Shown here piece by piece: positions 1-6,061 of a DNA stretch of 7,201 bases (within the stretch, counting starts at the first letter, position 1; each line of letters opens with the position of its first letter). Below the pieces are notes generated by a model that saw nothing but the letters and a program-made list of their open reading frames with translations, was not told where the DNA came from and searched no databases. The DNA comes from Paracoccaceae bacterium (GTDB taxonomy: Bacteria > Pseudomonadota > Alphaproteobacteria > Rhodobacterales > Rhodobacteraceae), in contig NVXA01000002.1 in the NCBI GenBank assembly GCA_002746395.1, forward strand, positions 193,917-201,117, in the 5' to 3' direction. A program made the position numbers and the translations under genes.

Positions 1-365
1 ACGGGTTGATTCACGCCGATATGCGGTTGGCAAATATACTGGTTCACAACGGTGAAACCCGCCTGATCGACTTTGACGATTGCGGGTTTGGCTGGTTTTT
101 ATATGACTTTGCCGCCGCGATTTCGTTCATCGAAAACGACCCGCAAATCCCCGCGCTTCGTAAAGCGTGGGTCAAGGGATACCGCGCGTTTCGCCCGCTG
201 AGCGATGCCGAAGTGTTCGAAATCGACAGCTTTATAATGCTGCGACGGATGGCGCTGCTGGCATGGATCGGTAGCCATATGGAAGCCACCGAACCCCAAG
301 CCCTCGCCCCCGATTTCGCCATAGTGACGGCGGAACTGGGCGTGAAATATCTGTCCAAAATGTAG
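1..365 (+). CDS. APH-family phosphotransferase, C-terminal part
   Basis: This is the 3' part of a gene whose start lies left of the window; about 120 codons remain, ending at the TAG at 363-365. The visible protein begins with the catalytic-loop motif of the aminoglycoside phosphotransferase/choline kinase fold, H-A-D-M-R-L-A-N (the Brenner HxDxxxxN pattern), followed by the metal-binding D-F-D-D motif about 15 residues later. These are the ATP-dependent phosphotransfer residues of the family. The rest is a helical C-terminal lobe. In this family the substrate cannot be read from the C-terminal half, so it may be a small-molecule kinase (homoserine-kinase-like, aminoglycoside-like or other) and resistance should not be assumed. 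The frame is intact with G+C-rich codons. Only a weak hairpin with a bulge (about 371-406) followed by ATTTT is seen downstream; I do not call it a terminator. Confidence 0.8.
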   Translation, partial: GLIHADMRLANILVHNGETRLIDFDDCGFGWFLYDFAAAISFIENDPQIPALRKAWVKGYRAFRPLSDAEVFEIDSFIMLRRMALLAWIGSHMEATEPQALAPDFAIVTAELGVKYLSKM

Positions 366-409
366 CGCGCCAGGGCGTTAACTATTAGGGTTTTCCGCCT
401 GATTTTCGT

Positions 410-453
410 GTACACAATGCGTACACAACCCGTACACAACGCGTATGTACGAT
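410..453. repeat. Row of 11-bp direct repeats (GTACACAA core)
   Basis: Three head-to-tail 11-bp units start at 410 (gtacacaatgc), 421 (gtacacaaccc) and 432 (gtacacaacgc). A degenerate fourth at 443 keeps only gtatgtac. The first eight bases are identical in the three good units, and the 11-bp period is close to one helical turn, so all copies face the same side of the DNA. The first unit is extended to the palindrome gtgtacac at 408-415. This could be a cooperative protein binding array or a degenerate tandem duplication. No known regulator site is assigned. The repeats lie between the phosphotransferase stop and the leftward terminator, upstream of no convincing gene. Confidence 0.75.
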
Positions 454-479
454 TTCGTGGGCAGTTTTGTTAACGTTTG

Positions 480-515
480 ACTAAATTAAAATGGTGCGCG
501 GGGACCGCACACCAT
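480..515 (-). terminator. Rho-independent terminator of the rluB-orphan transcript
   Basis: On the minus strand an 11-bp stem (515-505 with 501-491) closes a three-base loop and is followed by TTTAATTT (490-483). Read as minus-strand RNA all 11 pairs form, one being a G-U wobble. Read as plus-strand RNA the same position is a C-A mismatch and the T-rich tract would lie before the hairpin. The structure therefore works leftward only. It sits about 75 bp beyond the stop of the orphan gene at 589, which fits termination of the rluB-orphan operon. Confidence 0.7.
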
Positions 516-588
516 ACGAAGGGGAGTCTCCAAACAATATGTCTACGAGTTCGCCGTGGAAATCTTCATTAAGCGCTATATCGTTAGA

Positions 589-1236
589 TCAGATAACGAC
601 GAACTTGACGGTTGGTGGATCAACTAACGTATATTCGTCATCGTTCACCTTTCTAACAAATTCGATATTAAAAGCTTCAACTGATACTTCCCGAGAAGCT
701 TTTGTATGGTAGAGGGTTGCCCATTCGAAAAATCCTTCCGAACTGTCAGGAAAGGCCTGAACAAAGTCAGCACTGAATTCGAATTTGTTAGCGAGCATTT
801 GAATGGATTCAATTGCTACCTGAACAAAGTCGTATTTATTGGGTAAATTCCCATTTGGCATTAAGTACGGTACGGTACGCATGAAACGAAAGCCTCTTGT
901 TTCACAGTATTCGAACCGGGAATAGACACTCATGTTGGTAATCCTGCTCTCCTTTGTAAGAGCACGATGCTTCACGGTATCATTGTAGTTTACTATTAAA
1001 TCGTATTCAAAGCTGGCATCACATAATTTTATTCGTGTTTCTTTCGCTATATGTCTACTTGGGATTTGTTCTGGGAAGTGTGCGATAGCAGATGCGATCC
1101 CGCCGGTATCAGTTTCGATACTCGAATACGTCGAAGAGTAAACGAACGGTTCTATCAGTCGATGCTGAAGGTCATTTAACGGTTTCACTATCGACTGAAG
1201 GAACTTTTTTTCAAGTTGTCTATTTGGCGGTGTCAC
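589..1236 (-). CDS. AT-rich orphan protein coupled to rluB
   Basis: This encodes 215 residues with a GTG start at 1236-1234 and a TGA at 591-589. I do not recognise the family. No signal peptide or membrane segment is visible; the protein is mixed, with many aromatic residues and charged strands, so a cytosolic alpha/beta protein is likely. GTG is chosen because the frame is closed by a TAA only a few codons upstream, inside rluB. The GTG overlaps the rluB TGA as GTGA, the arrangement used for translational re-initiation. Base composition differs from the neighbours: 961-1020 holds 23 G+C of 60, against 32 of 60 in rluB at 1501-1560. This suggests recent acquisition. An N-terminal truncation of a longer family cannot be excluded, because the frame begins so abruptly at the rluB end. 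Confidence 0.65.
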   Translation of the reverse strand: MTPPNRQLEKKFLQSIVKPLNDLQHRLIEPFVYSSTYSSIETDTGGIASAIAHFPEQIPSRHIAKETRIKLCDASFEYDLIVNYNDTVKHRALTKESRITNMSVYSRFEYCETRGFRFMRTVPYLMPNGNLPNKYDFVQVAIESIQMLANKFEFSADFVQAFPDSSEGFFEWATLYHTKASREVSVEAFNIEFVRKVNDDEYTLVDPPTVKFVVI

Positions 1237-2108
1237 GGCTTGCGCTTAACCTTGCTGCCGGCGCGTTTCTTGCCGCGTAGCGAAATTCCGGGGCTGGCCG
1301 AGCCGGGGCGGATTTGTTTCACCCTTGGGGCACGTGGCTTTTCCGTCGGCGCAACTTTGCGTTCGATTTCTGGCGCGCGTTCAATGCCCAGCTGATCCTT
1401 CAAAACCTTGGCTTTGATTTCATCGACTTCGCTTAGCTTCATCTCGCCCAACTGGAACGGTCCGTAAGACACGCGGATCAGGCGGTTCACGGTCATGTTG
1501 ATGCTTTCAATCGCGCGGCGAATTTCGCGGTTTTTACCTTCGCGCAGACCAATCGTCAGCCAAGCGTTCGCGCCTTGCTGGCGGTCCAGAACCACCTGCA
1601 TGGGCATGAAGCGTTCGCCGTCAATGGTGATACCTTTGCGAAGGGGCGCCAGCGTTTCATCCGTTGGATAGCCGTTCACGCGCACGCGGTATTTGCGCAC
1701 CCAACCCGTCGAGGGTAGCTCCAACTTACGCTTAAGCTCTCCGTCGTTGGTTAGCAGCAACAACCCTTCGGAATTCAGATCGAGGCGGCCAATGGTCATC
1801 ACGCGCGGCAAATCCGACGGAAGCCGATCAAAGATCGTCTCGCGGCCTTTTTCGTCGTTATTGGTCGAAACGAGACCCTTGGGCTTATAGTATTTCCACA
1901 GCCGTGCTGGTTCAGCGGCCGCAACCGGTTTGTTGTCTACCAAAATCCGGTCACTAGGCACGACGTTAAATGCCGGAGACTCCAGCACCGCGCCGTTAAC
2001 GCTTATGCGTCCGGCTGCAACCATACGTTCAACTTCCCGTCGCGAGGCAACGCCTGCACGCGAAAGACGCTTGGCGATCCGCTCGCCTTCATGTTTCTTT
2101 TCTGTCAT
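1233..2108 (-). CDS. rluB: 23S rRNA pseudouridine synthase, RluB type
   Basis: This 291-residue protein isomerises a uridine in 23S rRNA; the E. coli RluB target is U2605. It has an N-terminal S4 RNA-binding domain (about residues 8-60, with R-L-S-R-A-G-V-A-S-R-R and a G-R-I-S-V-N-G turn). The RsuA/RluB/E/F catalytic domain follows (about 68-235). The signature G-R-L-D-L-N-S-E-G-L-L is at 107-117 with catalytic Asp110, and the family motif K-N-R-E-I-R-R is at 192-198. A lysine/arginine/proline-rich tail of about 50 residues is typical of alphaproteobacterial RluB. The ATG at 2108 is chosen because it starts right before the S4 domain; an upstream extension would read through the divergent tadA region. 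No good Shine-Dalgarno is seen. The stop overlaps the start of the AT-rich orphan. Confidence 0.93.
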   Translation of the reverse strand: MTEKKHEGERIAKRLSRAGVASRREVERMVAAGRISVNGAVLESPAFNVVPSDRILVDNKPVAAAEPARLWKYYKPKGLVSTNNDEKGRETIFDRLPSDLPRVMTIGRLDLNSEGLLLLTNDGELKRKLELPSTGWVRKYRVRVNGYPTDETLAPLRKGITIDGERFMPMQVVLDRQQGANAWLTIGLREGKNREIRRAIESINMTVNRLIRVSYGPFQLGEMKLSEVDEIKAKVLKDQLGIERAPEIERKVAPTEKPRAPRVKQIRPGSASPGISLRGKKRAGSKVKRKP

Positions 2109-2153
2109 AGATCGGGGCATACACGATGCAACACACATTTGACTAGGGCCGAA

Positions 2154-2603
2154 ATGCGCGAATTCACCACATATATGGACATTGCCCTTGCCGAGGCCCG
2201 TTTGGCCGCGATGCGTGGCGAGATACCTGTGGGTGCTGTGATCGTGGCTGACGGCGAAGTGCTGGCGCAAAATGGCAACCGCACGCGGGAATTATCGGAC
2301 CCGACAGCGCACGCTGAAATTCTGGTGATCCGCGCGGCTTGCGCTGCGATTGGGTCTGAACGCCTGCCCGATGTTGACCTGTATGTCACGCTTGAACCCT
2401 GCCCCATGTGCGCGATGGCAATTTCAGCTGCTCGTATCGCGCGCCTGTATTATGGTGCTGCGGATCCTAAATCGGGCGGCGTGGAGCAAGGCCCCCGCAT
2501 CTTCAGCCATCCCCAATGCCATCACAAACCCGAGGTTTACGGCGGCATTAACGAGGCCGCTTCTGCCACCCTGCTGCGTGAATTCTTTGGGGGTCGGCGC
2601 TAG
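2154..2603 (+). CDS. tadA: tRNA(adenosine34) deaminase TadA
   Basis: This 149-residue protein is the enzyme that converts wobble A34 of tRNA-Arg(ACG) to inosine, letting one tRNA read CGU, CGC and CGA. It is a zinc-dependent member of the cytidine deaminase superfamily. The zinc site is visible as H53-A-E55 (T-A-H-A-E-I), with Glu55 as proton shuttle, and P-C83-P-M-C86. The conserved tail motif Y-Y-G-A-A-D-P-K-S-G-G-V follows at 99-110. The start at 2154 is preceded by AGGG (2145-2148) five bases away; an in-frame ATG at 2175 is a possible alternative. Length is slightly shorter than E. coli TadA (about 167). Only 45 bp separate it from rluB, so the two divergent promoters must be packed together or reach into the genes. 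Confidence 0.93.
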   Translation: MREFTTYMDIALAEARLAAMRGEIPVGAVIVADGEVLAQNGNRTRELSDPTAHAEILVIRAACAAIGSERLPDVDLYVTLEPCPMCAMAISAARIARLYYGAADPKSGGVEQGPRIFSHPQCHHKPEVYGGINEAASATLLREFFGGRR

Positions 2604-2604
2604 G

Positions 2605-2655
2605 CTATCCGCCCATTGATTTCATCTCGGCCACCTCGACCGCGCCCATATCCAA
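2605..2655 (-). CDS. Possible micro-ORF converging on tadA
   Basis: A minus-strand frame ends in TAG at 2607-2605, one base past the tadA stop. It reads L-D-M-G-A-V-E-V-A-E-M-K-S-M-G-G with G/C-rich third positions typical of the local genes. From TTG at 2655 it would encode 16 residues; from ATG at 2649, 14. The frame is open back to a TAA at 2682-2680. An AAGGGAG stretch (about 2675-2669) lies 13 bases before the TTG, longer than ideal. A promoter-like pair is present upstream on the same strand (about 2717-2690). No family is recognised, and chance is a real alternative for so short a frame. Confidence 0.2.
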   Translation of the reverse strand: MDMGAVEVAEMKSMGG

Positions 2656-2675
2656 GTAATTGTTGCTACTCCCTT

Positions 2676-2704
2676 TTGTTTATCCGGTCAGCATACCCTA
2701 AAAT
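2676..2704 (+). promoter_or_regulatory. Candidate sigma-70 promoter for the RluE-like gene
   Basis: TTGTTT (2676-2681) and TAAAAT (2699-2704) are separated by exactly 17 bp. The -10 box matches TATAAT at five of six positions and the -35 box matches TTGACA at three. This would give a leader of about 50 bases before the start at 2763. A perfect 10-bp palindrome, gcacatgtgc at 2730-2739, lies in the predicted leader. Confidence 0.4.
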
Positions 2705-2762
2705 GCTTCAAAAACAACATTCGCCGCTTGCACATGTGCCGTGGTAGATGCAGGTTACGGGC

Positions 2763-3311
2763 ATGTCGAAAATCATCCTCTTTAACAAACCGTTCAATGT
2801 TCTGTCGCAATTCACCGATGCGGGAACAGCGGGGTCTACACGCAAAACATTGTCGGAGTTTATCGACGTGCCGGGGGTTTATGCTGCGGGGCGGTTGGAT
2901 AAGGACAGCGAAGGCCTGCTGGTTTTAACCGATGACGGGCGCTTGCAGCACCGGATCAGCGACCCGAAACACAAAACGCCCAAAACCTATTGGGTGCAGG
3001 TCGAAGGCGTGCCGGACGACAGCGCCTTGAAGGCGTTGCGCGAGGGGGTGAAGCTGAAAGACGGTATGACTGCCCCCGCCGATATTCGCCAGATTGACGA
3101 ACCTGCGGATTTATGGCCCCGCGACCCGCCAGTGCGGTTTCGCAAAACTGTGGCGGATAGCTGGCTGGAAATCACCATAACGGAGGGGCGCAACCGGCAA
3201 GTCCGCCGCATGACCGCCGCAGTCGGGTATCCGACGTTGCGGCTGATCCGGCGTCGTATTGGATCGTGGAGCATTGACGGGATCCCAAACGGGGAATGGC
3301 GTGAGGCGTGA
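2763..3311 (+). CDS. rluE: 23S rRNA pseudouridine synthase, RluE type
   Basis: This 182-residue RsuA-family pseudouridine synthase has no S4 domain. The protein starts directly with the catalytic fold ([16 protein letters not shown]), as in RluE, which modifies U2457 of 23S rRNA in E. coli. The signature [11 protein letters not shown] is at 43-53 with catalytic Asp46, and the second conserved motif R-N-R-Q-V-R-R is at 143-149. The start at 2763 (M-S-K-I-I) is preferred over an in-frame ATG at 2748 because the family begins here; neither has a good Shine-Dalgarno. It is unrelated in start and length to rluB on the other side of tadA, so the two are not a recent duplication. RluE is chosen over RsuA because of the missing S4 domain and the N-F-L-Q-F type start; the exact target base is inferred. 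Confidence 0.85.
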   Translation: MSKIILFNKPFNVLSQFTDAGTAGSTRKTLSEFIDVPGVYAAGRLDKDSEGLLVLTDDGRLQHRISDPKHKTPKTYWVQVEGVPDDSALKALREGVKLKDGMTAPADIRQIDEPADLWPRDPPVRFRKTVADSWLEITITEGRNRQVRRMTAAVGYPTLRLIRRRIGSWSIDGIPNGEWREA

Positions 3312-3316
3312 CGCGC

Positions 3317-3452
3317 CTATAGCGCGATTTCCACCATCACCTCTGGCTCGATTACGTTAACGCGCGGCAGCTCCGCTTTCATCAGATCGTAAATTACGAC
3401 CACAAGTATCGACAGATCTTTGGATATCGCGATCGCATCGGATGATTTTCAT
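3317..3452 (-). pseudogene. 44-residue small protein frame with a +1 break after ATG
   Basis: An ATG at 3452-3450 has an excellent Shine-Dalgarno (AGGAGA, 3464-3459, spacing 6) but in its own frame gives a poor 31-residue peptide. The next frame, entered after the first lysine codon by skipping one A of the AAAA run at 3449-3446, reads 43 protein-like residues to the TAG at 3319-3317. It begins K-S-S-D-A-I-A-I-S-K-D and ends V-I-E-P-E-V-M-V-E-I-A-L. The middle (L-S-I-L-V-V-V-I-Y-D-L-M-K-A) looks like an amphipathic or hydrophobic helix. The stop lies only five bases beyond the convergent rluE stop, the tight packing expected of a real gene. It could be a small gene inactivated by one inserted base, an assembly error in the A run, or a gene read by frameshifting. 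No family is recognised. Confidence 0.5.
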
Positions 3453-3477
3453 GTGCGTTCTCCTGTCAATTTCCCCC

Positions 3478-3505
3478 ACGATAGCGCGGAATCGTGACCA
3501 TGCAA
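3478..3505 (-). promoter_or_regulatory. Candidate leftward promoter for the small frame
   Basis: On the minus strand TTGCAT (3505-3500) and TATCGT (3483-3478) are 16 bp apart, each matching the sigma-70 consensus at four of six positions. Transcription would start near 3471, some 20 bases before the ATG of the small frame, leaving just room for its Shine-Dalgarno. Confidence 0.35.
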
Positions 3506-3517
3506 GTGCCGCAACGC

Positions 3518-3546
3518 TTGCACCCAAGGCCCCACCCCGCTAAACC
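3518..3546 (+). promoter_or_regulatory. Candidate gatC promoter, back to back with the leftward one
   Basis: TTGCAC (3518-3523) and TAAACC (3541-3546) have a 17-bp spacer. The -35 matches four of six consensus bases, the -10 three. The start would be near 3553, with a leader of about 28 bases. Its -35 is the mirror of the leftward one, which creates an inverted repeat TGCAAG-N10-CTTGCA at 3501-3522. Confidence 0.3.
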
Positions 3547-3580
3547 GCATTCCAAAGTTATACCGTCAGGAATGGACCCC

Positions 3581-3868
3581 ATGTCGATTGATAAAGAAAC
3601 CGCGCGTAAAGTGGCGCATTTGGCCCGCATCGAAGTTGCTGAAGAGGCACTTGAACCGCTTGCCGGTGCGCTCTCTAATATCTTGGATTTTATGGAGCAG
3701 TTGAACGAGGTCGATATCGACGGCGTTGAACCGATGACCTCCGTTACGCCAATGGATTTGAAGAAGCGCGAAGATGTCGTGAGCGACGGCGGATACCCTG
3801 AACGCATTCTGGCCAACGCCCCTGACACCCGCGAAGGTTTCTTCGCCGTTCCTAAAGTGGTGGAGTAA
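3581..3868 (+). CDS. gatC: Asp/Glu-tRNA amidotransferase subunit C
   Basis: This 95-residue protein is GatC, the small chaperone-like subunit that wraps around GatA and ties it to GatB in the amidotransferase GatCAB. The complex turns Glu-tRNA(Gln) into Gln-tRNA(Gln) and Asp-tRNA(Asn) into Asn-tRNA(Asn). Conserved landmarks are V-A-H-L-A-R-I at 11-17, the helix I-L-D-F-M-E-Q-L-N at 34-42, D-G-V-E-P-M at 47-52, R-E-D-V-V at 63-67, and the C-terminal [17 protein letters not shown]. The length is normal for the family. The start at 3581 has AGGA (3568-3571) nine bases upstream; an in-frame ATG at 3572 directly touches this AGGA and is unlikely. gatA follows after four bases, so the two are cotranscribed. 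Confidence 0.95.
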   Translation: MSIDKETARKVAHLARIEVAEEALEPLAGALSNILDFMEQLNEVDIDGVEPMTSVTPMDLKKREDVVSDGGYPERILANAPDTREGFFAVPKVVE

Positions 3869-3872
3869 GCCC

Positions 3873-5360
3873 ATGACCGACCTATCCAAAATCACAATTG
3901 CATCTGCCCGCGATGCCATGCGCGCAGGCGAATTGACTTCGGTTGAGCTGACGCAAAACTATCTGGATGCAATCGACGCGGCTGACACGCTGAACGCATT
4001 TTCGACCAAAACGCCTGAAAAAGCGCTGGCGCAGGCCGCTGCTGCGGATGTTCGTATTCAGGCAGGCGATGCCCCCGATATGTGTGGCATTCCTTTGGGC
4101 ATCAAGGACTTGTTCTGCACCGAAGATATCCAGACGCAAGCGGGCAGCCATATTCTTGACGGCTTCAAACCCAAGTACGAATCCACAATCACAACCCAGC
4201 TTTGGGATGCAGGTTCCGTGATGCTCGGTAAGTTGAACATGGACGAATTTGCCATGGGGTCTTCGAACGAGACATCGTATTACGGCCCCGTCACCAGCCC
4301 ATGGCGGCGTGGCAATGAAGAAACGCGCCTGACACCGGGTGGTTCGTCGGGTGGTTCGGCCTCGGCTGTTTCCGCAGATCTCTGCCTTGGTGCAACCGGC
4401 ACGGACACGGGCGGTTCCATCCGCCAACCAGCCGCCTTTACCGGCATTGTTGGCGTTAAACCGACATATGGGCGTTGTTCGCGTTGGGGCGTGGTGGCGT
4501 TTGCGTCCTCCCTCGATCAAGCGGGACCAATGGTTAAGACGGTTCGTGATAGTGCGATCATGCTGGAAGCCATGTCAGGCCATGACCCCAAAGATTCCAC
4601 GTCTGCCGATTTGGCCGTGCCGAACTTCGAGGCGGCCCTGACCGGTGACATTCGCGGCAAGAAAATTGGTATCCCGAAAGAATACCGTGTCGATGGTATG
4701 CCCGAAGAAATCGAGGCACTATGGCATGAGGGGGCTGAAAAGCTGAAAGCTGCGGGGGCCGAGATTGTCGATATCTCGCTGCCACACACCAAATACGCCC
4801 TGCCCGCTTATTACGTGATTGCACCAGCCGAGGCATCTTCAAACCTGTCGCGTTATGATGGCGTAAAATACGGTCATCGCGCCAAAATCAACGCTGGCGA
4901 AGGCATTGATGAAATGTATTCGCGCACCCGTGCCGAAGGTTTTGGTCCCGAGGTTCAGCGCCGTGTTATGATCGGTGCTTACGTTCTGTCGGCAGGTTTT
5001 TACGACGCCTATTACATCCGTGCCCAAAAGGTTCGCACCCTGATCAAGCAGGATTTCGAGAATGTCTTCGCCGACGGCATCGACCAGATCCTGACACCCG
5101 CCACGCCAAGTGCCGCCTTCGGGTTGGGTGAAATGAAAGACGCCGATCCGATCAAGATGTACCTTAACGATGTGTTTACGGTTACGGTAAACCTCGCCGG
5201 ATTGCCCGGTGTTTCCGTGCCAGCAGGGCTTGATCATCAAGGGTTGCCGCTGGGATTGCAGCTAATCGGACAGCCGTGGGGCGAGGCCGATATGCTGAAT
5301 ACCGCTTATGCCCTCGAACAGGCTAGCGGATTTGATGCAAAACCTGCTAAGTGGTGGTAA
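3873..5360 (+). CDS. gatA: Asp/Glu-tRNA amidotransferase subunit A
   Basis: This 495-residue protein is the glutaminase subunit of GatCAB, which frees ammonia from glutamine and sends it to GatB for transamidation of mischarged tRNA. It is a full-length amidase-signature protein. The Ser-cisSer-Lys triad is visible: Lys78 in [10 protein letters not shown], the cis-serine (Ser158) in [11 protein letters not shown], and the nucleophile Ser182 in [13 protein letters not shown]. The spacing of 24 between the two serines is that of the family. The C-terminal part ([12 protein letters not shown], and [13 protein letters not shown] near 436-448) is also typical. GGAG at 3862-3865, inside the end of gatC, serves as its ribosome binding site. 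gatB is absent from the window, as expected where it lies elsewhere on the chromosome. The enzyme acts in the cytoplasm. Confidence 0.97.
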   Translation: MTDLSKITIASARDAMRAGELTSVELTQNYLDAIDAADTLNAFSTKTPEKALAQAAAADVRIQAGDAPDMCGIPLGIKDLFCTEDIQTQAGSHILDGFKPKYESTITTQLWDAGSVMLGKLNMDEFAMGSSNETSYYGPVTSPWRRGNEETRLTPGGSSGGSASAVSADLCLGATGTDTGGSIRQPAAFTGIVGVKPTYGRCSRWGVVAFASSLDQAGPMVKTVRDSAIMLEAMSGHDPKDSTSADLAVPNFEAALTGDIRGKKIGIPKEYRVDGMPEEIEALWHEGAEKLKAAGAEIVDISLPHTKYALPAYYVIAPAEASSNLSRYDGVKYGHRAKINAGEGIDEMYSRTRAEGFGPEVQRRVMIGAYVLSAGFYDAYYIRAQKVRTLIKQDFENVFADGIDQILTPATPSAAFGLGEMKDADPIKMYLNDVFTVTVNLAGLPGVSVPAGLDHQGLPLGLQLIGQPWGEADMLNTAYALEQASGFDAKPAKWW

Positions 5361-5382
5361 ATTAGTACCCGAAGGATAGTTC

Positions 5383-6024
5383 ATGTTAAAAAAATCTGCG
5401 TTTTTGTTTGCCGGACTGGTGTTAGCCGGGTGTGCAAACCAGCCTGTCGCCGGAATAGGATATTTCGATGCGGTGGCCCCGACCACGGCAGTCCCGGAAC
5501 CTGTCATTCTGGTTCCCGTTGCAAGCCCAGATACTGACATGACGGCCTCCCTGAATGATGCAGTCGAGGCCGCAATCATTGAAGGCGAAACGGCGCAGCC
5601 GGAAGTCCAAGTGGCGACAGAAAGCTCCACCAAAATCAGCACTGATGACGGAACGCTTAACCTGAACGTCACCTCGCAAGCACAACAGAAAATCGAGCGT
5701 GACAAGGCCGGAGTTCTTCTGGAAGCGGCGCGGGCGCAATATGTCATCATTGAACCGGGCGCGCTGCCCAACATTGTAGCAGGCGTAAATATCGGGCTTT
5801 ACGCGCGCGAAACGACGAACGCTGTTGGCGAAAAAATATATCGCCGTGCGGTTATCAAATCCCGTTTTTCCGCCGTTGAATGCGGCAAGTTTTCAACATC
5901 AGATGATGCGCAACGGTATTTCCTTGCCAACGATGGCCCTGAAAAAGATCCGTTGAATCTTGACCCTGATGGCGATGGTTTTGCATGTAGCTGGTCACCG
6001 GATTTCTACCGCTCGCTACGATGA
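5383..6024 (+). CDS. Lipoprotein with Excalibur-like C-terminal domain
   Basis: This 213-residue protein has a lipoprotein signal: M-L-K-K, a hydrophobic stretch, and the lipobox L14-A-G-C17. The residue after Cys17 is Ala rather than Asp, so by the Lol rule the outer membrane is likely. Residues 25-115 are low-complexity, acidic and Ala/Pro/Val rich, probably a flexible linker. The C-terminus (about 165-205) resembles the Excalibur calcium-binding motif: C167-G-K-F, then A-Q-R-Y-F, then L-D-P-D-G-D-G-F-A-C202. The acidic loop D194-x-D196-x-D198-G resembles an EF-hand loop, and Cys167/Cys202 could form a disulfide. AAGGA at 5372-5376, six bases before ATG, is a good binding site. Only 22 bp separate it from gatA with no terminator between, so it may share the gatCA transcript. 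Its cellular role is unknown. Confidence 0.85.
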   Translation: MLKKSAFLFAGLVLAGCANQPVAGIGYFDAVAPTTAVPEPVILVPVASPDTDMTASLNDAVEAAIIEGETAQPEVQVATESSTKISTDDGTLNLNVTSQAQQKIERDKAGVLLEAARAQYVIIEPGALPNIVAGVNIGLYARETTNAVGEKIYRRAVIKSRFSAVECGKFSTSDDAQRYFLANDGPEKDPLNLDPDGDGFACSWSPDFYRSLR

Positions 6025-6052
6025 AAAAAGCCCCTGAATTGGGGGCTTTTTT
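6024..6052. terminator. Two-way Rho-independent terminator
   Basis: A stem of A6-G-C4 (6024-6034) pairs with G4-C-T6 (6042-6052) around a short loop. The A run on one side and the T run on the other make it functional in both directions. Rightward it ends the lipoprotein transcript, whose TGA stop (6022-6024) touches the stem. Leftward it ends cspA, whose stop is 10 bases away. Confidence 0.9.
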
Positions 6053-6061
6053 AAATTTATA

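Noticed and set aside
1..365. An antibiotic-resistance kinase
   Set aside because: Only general APH-fold motifs remain; the substrate cannot be judged from this part and many family members are ordinary metabolic kinases.
366..409. A terminator after the phosphotransferase gene
   Set aside because: The possible stem has a bulge and an 18-base loop and is followed by only four T; too weak to call.
410..453. A CRISPR array
   Set aside because: The repeats are 11 bp and adjoining, with no spacers and no cas genes nearby.
491..712. A 73-codon plus-strand frame running into the orphan gene from the other side
   Set aside because: Mostly antisense to the orphan gene and very Ser/Thr-rich; the protein-like signal here is in the neighbouring frame instead.
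2109..2270. An N-terminal extension of RluB by 54 codons to an ATG at 2270
   Set aside because: It would run antisense through the conserved N-terminus of tadA and adds residues before the S4 domain that the family lacks.
3882..4520. A 212-codon open frame antisense to gatA
   Set aside because: It is rich in Cys, Arg and Trp in the manner of a shadow frame, has no domain, and is fully opposite the conserved catalytic region of gatA.
5262..5774. A 170-codon minus-strand open frame over the gatA end and lipoprotein start
   Set aside because: It crosses two well-supported plus-strand genes and has a Ser/Thr/Ala-rich shadow composition.
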